DNA of 64,000 bases from Luteibacter sp. Sphag1AF (GTDB lineage Bacteria; Pseudomonadota; Gammaproteobacteria; Xanthomonadales; Rhodanobacteraceae): assembly GCF_014192715.1 (NCBI RefSeq), contig NZ_JACHYH010000005.1, positions 229,003-293,002 of the forward strand, written 5' to 3'. The notes beneath the pieces are model-generated. The model was given only the letters and a program-made list of their open reading frames with translations, was not told the origin of the DNA and did not search any database. The translations under genes were made by a program, and so were the position numbers. Shown piece by piece: positions 59,879 to 64,000 of this stretch; position 1 is the stretch's first letter; each line of letters begins with the position of its first letter.

Positions 59879-60777
59879 GTCGCCTCTTGAGGAAAGCCCT
59901 CCCGGTTGCCGCCACGCTGGGCCTGGTGGCCATTGCCGGTGTGGTCGCATCGCACATGTGGGCGTACTACGAAGGCGCACCCTGGACGCGTGATGCGCAC
60001 ATCCGCGCCGACACCCTGCCTATCGCCCCGGATGTGTCGGGCCTGGTCTCTGCCGTGCTCGTGCGCGACAACCAGCAGGTGAAGCGCGGCGATCCACTTT
60101 TTGAAGTGGACCGCGCACGTTTTGAACTGGCGGTACGCCGTGCGACCGCAGCGGTGGAAGAACAGAGCGCCACGCTGGCCCAGCTGAAGCGTCAGGCTGC
60201 GCGAAATCACGCCCTGAGCGATCTGGTGGCCACCGAAACCGTGGAAGAGGTGAACGCGAAAGTAGCCGAGGCGCAGGCCCGGCTGCATGCCGCCGAAACC
60301 GCCGCCGACACGGCAAAACTGGACCTCGAACGCACCATCGTGCGCGCCCCGGCCGATGGTTATCTCAGTGACCACGTGGTGCGCATCGGCGACTACGTGG
60401 CGGCTGGCCGCGCGCCCTTTGCGATGGTGGACGCAGCGTCGTTCCATGTGGATGGTTACTTCGAGGAAACCCGGCTGCATGGAGTGGAGCCGGGTCAGGA
60501 CGTGTCGATTCAGGTCATGGGCGAGTCGAATGTGCTGCACGGCAAGGTGCAGAGCATCGCGGCAGGCATCGCCGACCGCGAGCGCACCGCCAATGCGTCG
60601 ATGCTCCCGGACATCAATCCCACCTTCAACTGGGTGCGTCTGGCGCAGCGCATTCCCGTGCGCATCACCATTGACGCGCCACCTCACGACCTGCTGCTTG
60701 TAGCGGGCCGCACAGCTACGGTGCGCATCGAAAGAAATCACGTTCACCCGGCTGCACCCGCTGCAACTAAATCATGA
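59875..60777 (+). CDS. HlyD-family adaptor (AaeA type)
   Basis: The 300-residue adaptor has an N-terminal membrane helix (LPVAATLGLVAIAGVVAS), then TRDAHIRADTLPIAPDVSGL, the typical AaeA/EmrA opening, a short helical hairpin and APADGYLSDHVVRIGDYVAA. It connects the FUSC pump to an outer membrane channel. ATG 59875 overlaps the DUF1656 stop; the longer frame starts inside that gene. Confidence 0.92.
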   Translation: MSRLLRKALPVAATLGLVAIAGVVASHMWAYYEGAPWTRDAHIRADTLPIAPDVSGLVSAVLVRDNQQVKRGDPLFEVDRARFELAVRRATAAVEEQSATLAQLKRQAARNHALSDLVATETVEEVNAKVAEAQARLHAAETAADTAKLDLERTIVRAPADGYLSDHVVRIGDYVAAGRAPFAMVDAASFHVDGYFEETRLHGVEPGQDVSIQVMGESNVLHGKVQSIAAGIADRERTANASMLPDINPTFNWVRLAQRIPVRITIDAPPHDLLLVAGRTATVRIERNHVHPAAPAATKS

Positions 60778-62210
60778 ACATGCAACGCCTCGCCCTTGCC
60801 TCTTCCCTGCTGGTCCTGCTGGCCGGCTGTGCGGCCGTGGGACCGGACTACCGTGTTCCCGCTTCGGCCAAGGTGAACCTGCCCGCCGCCCATGCCGCTT
60901 TCATCGACGAACACAACACCGCCGTCGATGGAACGGCTGTGGCGCCCGATGCGTGGTGGACGCTATACGACGACGCCACACTCAACGCGCTGGAAAACCA
61001 GGCATTCGAGGCCAACGCCGGCCTGAAGGCCGCCGAAGCCAATCTACGTCGCGCCTATGCCGTTGCCGACATGACGCGCGCGGAAGGGGGTTTTTCCGGC
61101 GGTGCATCGGCGACTGCCGAGCGCACGCTGATCTCTGCGGAGTCGTTTCTGCAATCGGAAAAGCTGCCCACGTTCTCCGTAGCCGCAGCGGGCGTGACGG
61201 CGTCGTACGAATTTGACCTGTTCGGCAAGCTCGCCCGCGCCACCGAAGCGGCCAATGCCGATGCCGACGCGGTGCAGGCCACGCGCGACCTCGCTCGCAT
61301 CACCGTTGCCGCTCAGGTGGCACACAGCTACATCTCCCTGTGCGAGACGGCACACGACCTCGACATCGCCACTCACACCATCGAGATTCAGCAACATTCA
61401 GCAGACATCGCCAGGCGCATGCTGGACGCTGGCCTGGGCAACCGCATCGACGTGACGCGGGCCACGACGCAGGTCGATCTGGCGCGTGCAGTGCTGCCCG
61501 CACTGCAAAGGCGCCGCGAGGCCTCCGGGTATGCACTGGCCGCATTGCTGGGCCGCACGCCCGGCGACATACCGGCGCAAGCGCAGGCATGTCACGAAGC
61601 ACCCCACCTCGCGCAGGCCATGCCTGTGGGCGACGGCATGGCGCTGCTGCGTCGCCGTCCTGACGTGCGCGAAGCCGAGCGCCGCCTTGCCGCCGCCACT
61701 GCGCGCATCGGTGTGGCAACCGCCGAGCTGTATCCCACCGTGTCCATTGGCGGCAGCCTGGGAGACAACGGTGTGCTGGCCGACTTCGGCAAGGCACCCG
61801 CACGCTATTGGTCCATTGGCCCGCTGATTACCTGGTCATTTCCCACGAAATCAGCGCACGAACGTGTGCGCGCGACGGAAGCCGGTGCCGATGCCGCGCT
61901 GGCGCAATTCGATCAGACCGTGCTTGACGCATTGAAGGAGACGCAGACCGCACTGAGCGATTACGCGCGCGCACTGGAGCACCAGGCAGCCCTGCATCAG
62001 GCACTGGCTGACGCCACGCTGGCGTCCGATCAGGCGCACGCATTGTACAAGGCAGGCCGTGCGCCCTACCTCAGCAGCCTTGATGCAGAACGCACGCGCA
62101 GCAGCACGGAAGCGGCGGATGCCGAAGCAGACAACGCTGTATCGGATGCACAAATCCGGCTGTTCTTCGCGCTCGGTGGTGGATGGAAACGCGCGACGCC
62201 TGCGCCGTAG
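60774..62210 (+). CDS. NodT-family outer membrane efflux lipoprotein
   Basis: The 478-residue channel protein has a lipoprotein signal (LALASSLLVLLAGC) followed by AAVGPDYRVPASAKV, and OEP repeats with LRRRPDVREAERRLAAATAR in the middle and RAPYLSSLDAERTRSSTEAA near the end. It overlaps the adaptor stop (ATGA) and completes a second tripartite efflux system, MarR-FUSC-DUF1656-HlyD-NodT. Confidence 0.92.
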   Translation: MNMQRLALASSLLVLLAGCAAVGPDYRVPASAKVNLPAAHAAFIDEHNTAVDGTAVAPDAWWTLYDDATLNALENQAFEANAGLKAAEANLRRAYAVADMTRAEGGFSGGASATAERTLISAESFLQSEKLPTFSVAAAGVTASYEFDLFGKLARATEAANADADAVQATRDLARITVAAQVAHSYISLCETAHDLDIATHTIEIQQHSADIARRMLDAGLGNRIDVTRATTQVDLARAVLPALQRRREASGYALAALLGRTPGDIPAQAQACHEAPHLAQAMPVGDGMALLRRRPDVREAERRLAAATARIGVATAELYPTVSIGGSLGDNGVLADFGKAPARYWSIGPLITWSFPTKSAHERVRATEAGADAALAQFDQTVLDALKETQTALSDYARALEHQAALHQALADATLASDQAHALYKAGRAPYLSSLDAERTRSSTEAADAEADNAVSDAQIRLFFALGGGWKRATPAP

Positions 62211-62326
62211 ATATGTCATTTTGTGACGTGCGACGCATTGCGTGTCTTCGTATCGCCACGGACAATGCCAACCATGGCAAGGTCGCGGAACAGGGGTGTT
62301 CCGACCTGCCATGGGGAAATAACATT

Positions 62327-63097
62327 ATGCGTCTTCGTCATGCCCGTGCCGCGTGCGCGGTGGTTCTGTTTGCGTTTTTTGGTGCCGCACATGCTGCCGA
62401 CACCAACTGCCCGCAGCTGTTCGTGGGTGGTCAGGCTCCTGACCTGATTGATACCTCGTTGAATGAACGTGCCACGCCGCTATGCTTCCAGGCGTTTGCC
62501 ATCGTGGCATCCGGGGTCACCAAAGGACCGCTCTACTCTGCCGAACACCTGACCGCCTCACAGATTGCCCAGGCGGGCACCATCTCGCGCAAGGACGCAT
62601 TCCACGCGGAAACCGGTATTCCTGTCGCTGACCGCTCGCAGCTCGCTGATTACAAGAACAGCGGTTACGACCGTGGCCACATGACGCCGGCTGGCGACGA
62701 ACCGGATGCGACCTCGCAGAAGGAAAGCTTCTCGCTGGCCAACATGATCCCGCAGTCGCACGTGCTGAACACCGGCAAGTGGGAGCGTATCGAAACCACC
62801 GTGCGCAACATGGCCACCAGCGACGGCGATATCTACGTCGTGACCGGGCCGGCCTTCGATGGCCCGACGCCGGACACCATCGGCGCGGACGACGTGATCG
62901 TGCCGAATTACACGTGGAAGGCCGTCTACGACGCCAAAGCCGGCGGCGCCGGTGCCTGGCGTTGCAGCAACATTGATGTGCCCGTCTGCGAAGTGGTGTC
63001 CGTTACCACCATCATCAACGAAACCGGCATCGACCCGTTCCCGACGCTGGCCGACTCGGTCAAGGCCAAGGCGATTTCGCTGACGCTGCCGAAATAA
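62327..63097 (+). CDS. Secreted NUC-type DNA/RNA non-specific endonuclease
   Basis: The 256-residue protein has a signal peptide (ACAVVLFAFFGAAHA) and the beta-beta-alpha-metal nuclease fold: NSGYDRGHMTPAGD with catalytic His118, SLANMIPQ with metal-binding Asn139, and LNTGKWERIE. Relatives (NucA, Serratia nuclease) degrade DNA and RNA in the periplasm or outside the cell. Cysteines in NCPQLF, PLCFQ, WRCSN and PVCEV may form disulphides. The ATG at 62327 follows GGGGAA; a strong terminator hairpin follows the gene. No inhibitor gene is adjacent. Confidence 0.92.
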   Translation: MRLRHARAACAVVLFAFFGAAHAADTNCPQLFVGGQAPDLIDTSLNERATPLCFQAFAIVASGVTKGPLYSAEHLTASQIAQAGTISRKDAFHAETGIPVADRSQLADYKNSGYDRGHMTPAGDEPDATSQKESFSLANMIPQSHVLNTGKWERIETTVRNMATSDGDIYVVTGPAFDGPTPDTIGADDVIVPNYTWKAVYDAKAGGAGAWRCSNIDVPVCEVVSVTTIINETGIDPFPTLADSVKAKAISLTLPK

Positions 63098-63130
63098 GCC
63101 GCGCCCCGCCGAGGTACAAGCGAATGTGGA

Positions 63131-63162
63131 AAGGAAGGTCCGGCACATGCCGGGCCTTCCTT
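63131..63162. terminator. Bidirectional terminator hairpin
   Basis: AAGGAAGG-T-CCGGC (63131-63144) pairs with GCCGG-G-CCTTCCTT (63149-63162) over an ACAT loop, between the convergent endonuclease and XVIPCD genes. Confidence 0.8.
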
Positions 63163-63199
63163 ACTCCGAGCCGGCCTGCTCCGGAGTCAGACCCATCCG

Positions 63200-64000
63200 T
63201 TACAGCGACCGCCCCATGCCGTGCGAATGCTCCCTCGCCAATTCATGCTGCCGCTGCAACGCGCGCTCCTGGAAGTGTTCGTCAGACTGCTGAAACTGCT
63301 GGTAGGACTGCTCCGGTGGAGTGACGGATGCCGTCTTGACGTCGGTTGAGCTTTCCGGCGTGTAATCACGCTCAGGGTCGCCGTTGTACGCAAAGATGTA
63401 GCGATTCACATCGGGTCTATCGTTGTCGTCGTAGCTGAACTCCAGCGACGTCACACGCGTCATGTTGGAGCGCCGCGCATCGGCCATGATCGCAGCGGTC
63501 ATGTTTTCAAGCCGCGGCTCGGAAAGGCTGATGCTCTGTTCCGCGTAGAGCGCATGCAACTGCCCGCGCACGCTGCGATACATCGCATGATGCGGGTGCC
63601 CCGGATGGCGCGGGTCGGGAGGCGACGACGGTGGCTCCGGTGCCTGCCGTTGATGCATCTGGATGGACTGAGCGGCGCGACCAGGCGCCGACTCATGGAA
63701 GTAGCCGGGCGGAGACGGCTGCATGGCAGGTTGCCCGTACGCCTGCACCTGCGGCGCGACATGTCGCACTTCCGCGTACCCGGGATTCATGGAACGCCCA
63801 TCCACCCGGTGCCGTTCCCCCAGAGAGATCGCAAGCAAAGGGTCCACCGGATCAGGCGGCGCACACGTAATCACCATCCGGCAATGCGGCGGCGAAATCT
63901 GCGCCCCCATCACATCACGCATGCCGTCCCGCTCAAAGGTCGAGGTACCGTAGATGAACAGGTGTTCTTCGGAGCGGTGGATCACGTACCGTGCAGGGTC
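63200..64000 (-). CDS. XVIPCD-domain protein, likely Xanthomonadales T4SS effector (C-terminal part)
   Basis: The minus-strand frame is open to the window edge, so only the C-terminal part (about 265 residues) is visible. Its last 150 residues fit the XVIPCD signal that delivers X-Tfe effectors to VirD4: the DPRHPGHPHHAMYRSVRGQL start, a YAEQSISLSEPRLENMTAAI helix, NMTRVTSLEFSYDDNDR, FAYNGDPERDYTPE, and a Gln-rich end (SYQQFQQSDEHFQ). The N-terminal visible part (HRSEEHLFIYGTS, DPVDPLLAISLGERHRVDG) may belong to the effector domain; its activity cannot be told here. The effector class kills rival bacteria in Xanthomonas and Stenotrophomonas. Confidence 0.8.
   Translation of the reverse strand, partial: DPARYVIHRSEEHLFIYGTSTFERDGMRDVMGAQISPPHCRMVITCAPPDPVDPLLAISLGERHRVDGRSMNPGYAEVRHVAPQVQAYGQPAMQPSPPGYFHESAPGRAAQSIQMHQRQAPEPPSSPPDPRHPGHPHHAMYRSVRGQLHALYAEQSISLSEPRLENMTAAIMADARRSNMTRVTSLEFSYDDNDRPDVNRYIFAYNGDPERDYTPESSTDVKTASVTPPEQSYQQFQQSDEHFQERALQRQHELAREHSHGMGRSL

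Overview
The window is GC-rich, densely coded chromosomal DNA of a gammaproteobacterium, most likely of the Xanthomonadales/Rhodanobacteraceae (Luteibacter/Dyella-like). This is an inference from gene content: a C-terminal XVIPCD-type type IV secretion effector domain at the right edge, Xanthomonadaceae-like small exported proteins, many LysR/TetR/AraC-controlled efflux loci, and a cydABXDC cluster. No rRNA, tRNA or CRISPR array was recognised. All calls come from reading the sequence and supplied translations by eye; no database search was possible.

Layout. 1-9.5 kb: a metal-dependent hydrolase (partial), LysR, a Tat-exported amidohydrolase, an EmrAB/NodT-type tripartite efflux operon with its own TetR and two operator copies, an atypical SDR and an AraC regulator. 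9.5-15.1 kb: a scarred accessory segment with a STAS-like/FAD monooxygenase fusion, a secretory lipase coupled to a small exported protein, an IS5-type transposase remnant, a patatin, a second copy of the monooxygenase 3' end, duplicated hairpins and a frameshifted gene remnant. 15.1-26.3 kb: AraC and TetR regulators, an EamA transporter, an orphan RND pump, an MDR-MFS-LysR cluster and a TetX-like monooxygenase.

26.6-31.3 kb holds the most unusual gene: one protein of about 1565 residues carrying, in order, an acyl-CoA-binding (ACBP) domain, a fatty acyl-AMP ligase, an acyl carrier domain, a thioesterase and a cytochrome P450. It looks less GC-rich than its neighbours and sits next to fragments of regulatory genes, which suggests acquisition. 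A LytS/LytTR two-component pair, a small secreted protein behind a LytTR-like direct repeat, an acyl-carrier-like protein that lacks the phosphopantetheine serine, and a 4'-phosphopantetheinyl transferase (40.1 kb) lie in the next 10 kb. The transferase is the obvious candidate to activate the carrier domain of the large protein.

34.4-40.0 kb: a two-gene operon of the DUF1592/DUF1552 kind best known from Planctomycetes and Myxobacteria, here with an N-terminal carbohydrate-binding-like segment, a beta-propeller and a haem c motif. 41-47.4 kb: rnk and a heavy-metal RND efflux operon (outer membrane protein, adaptor, pump) preceded by a small Cys/His-rich protein. 47.7-54.1 kb: cydABXDC, cytochrome bd oxidase and its CydDC exporter, behind an FNR/Anr-like palindrome. 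54.4-64 kb: a Na/Pi cotransporter with PhoU domain, an archaeal-type methyltransferase, a MarR-controlled aromatic-acid-type efflux operon (FUSC, DUF1656, HlyD, NodT), a secreted NUC-type endonuclease, and the truncated XVIPCD effector gene.
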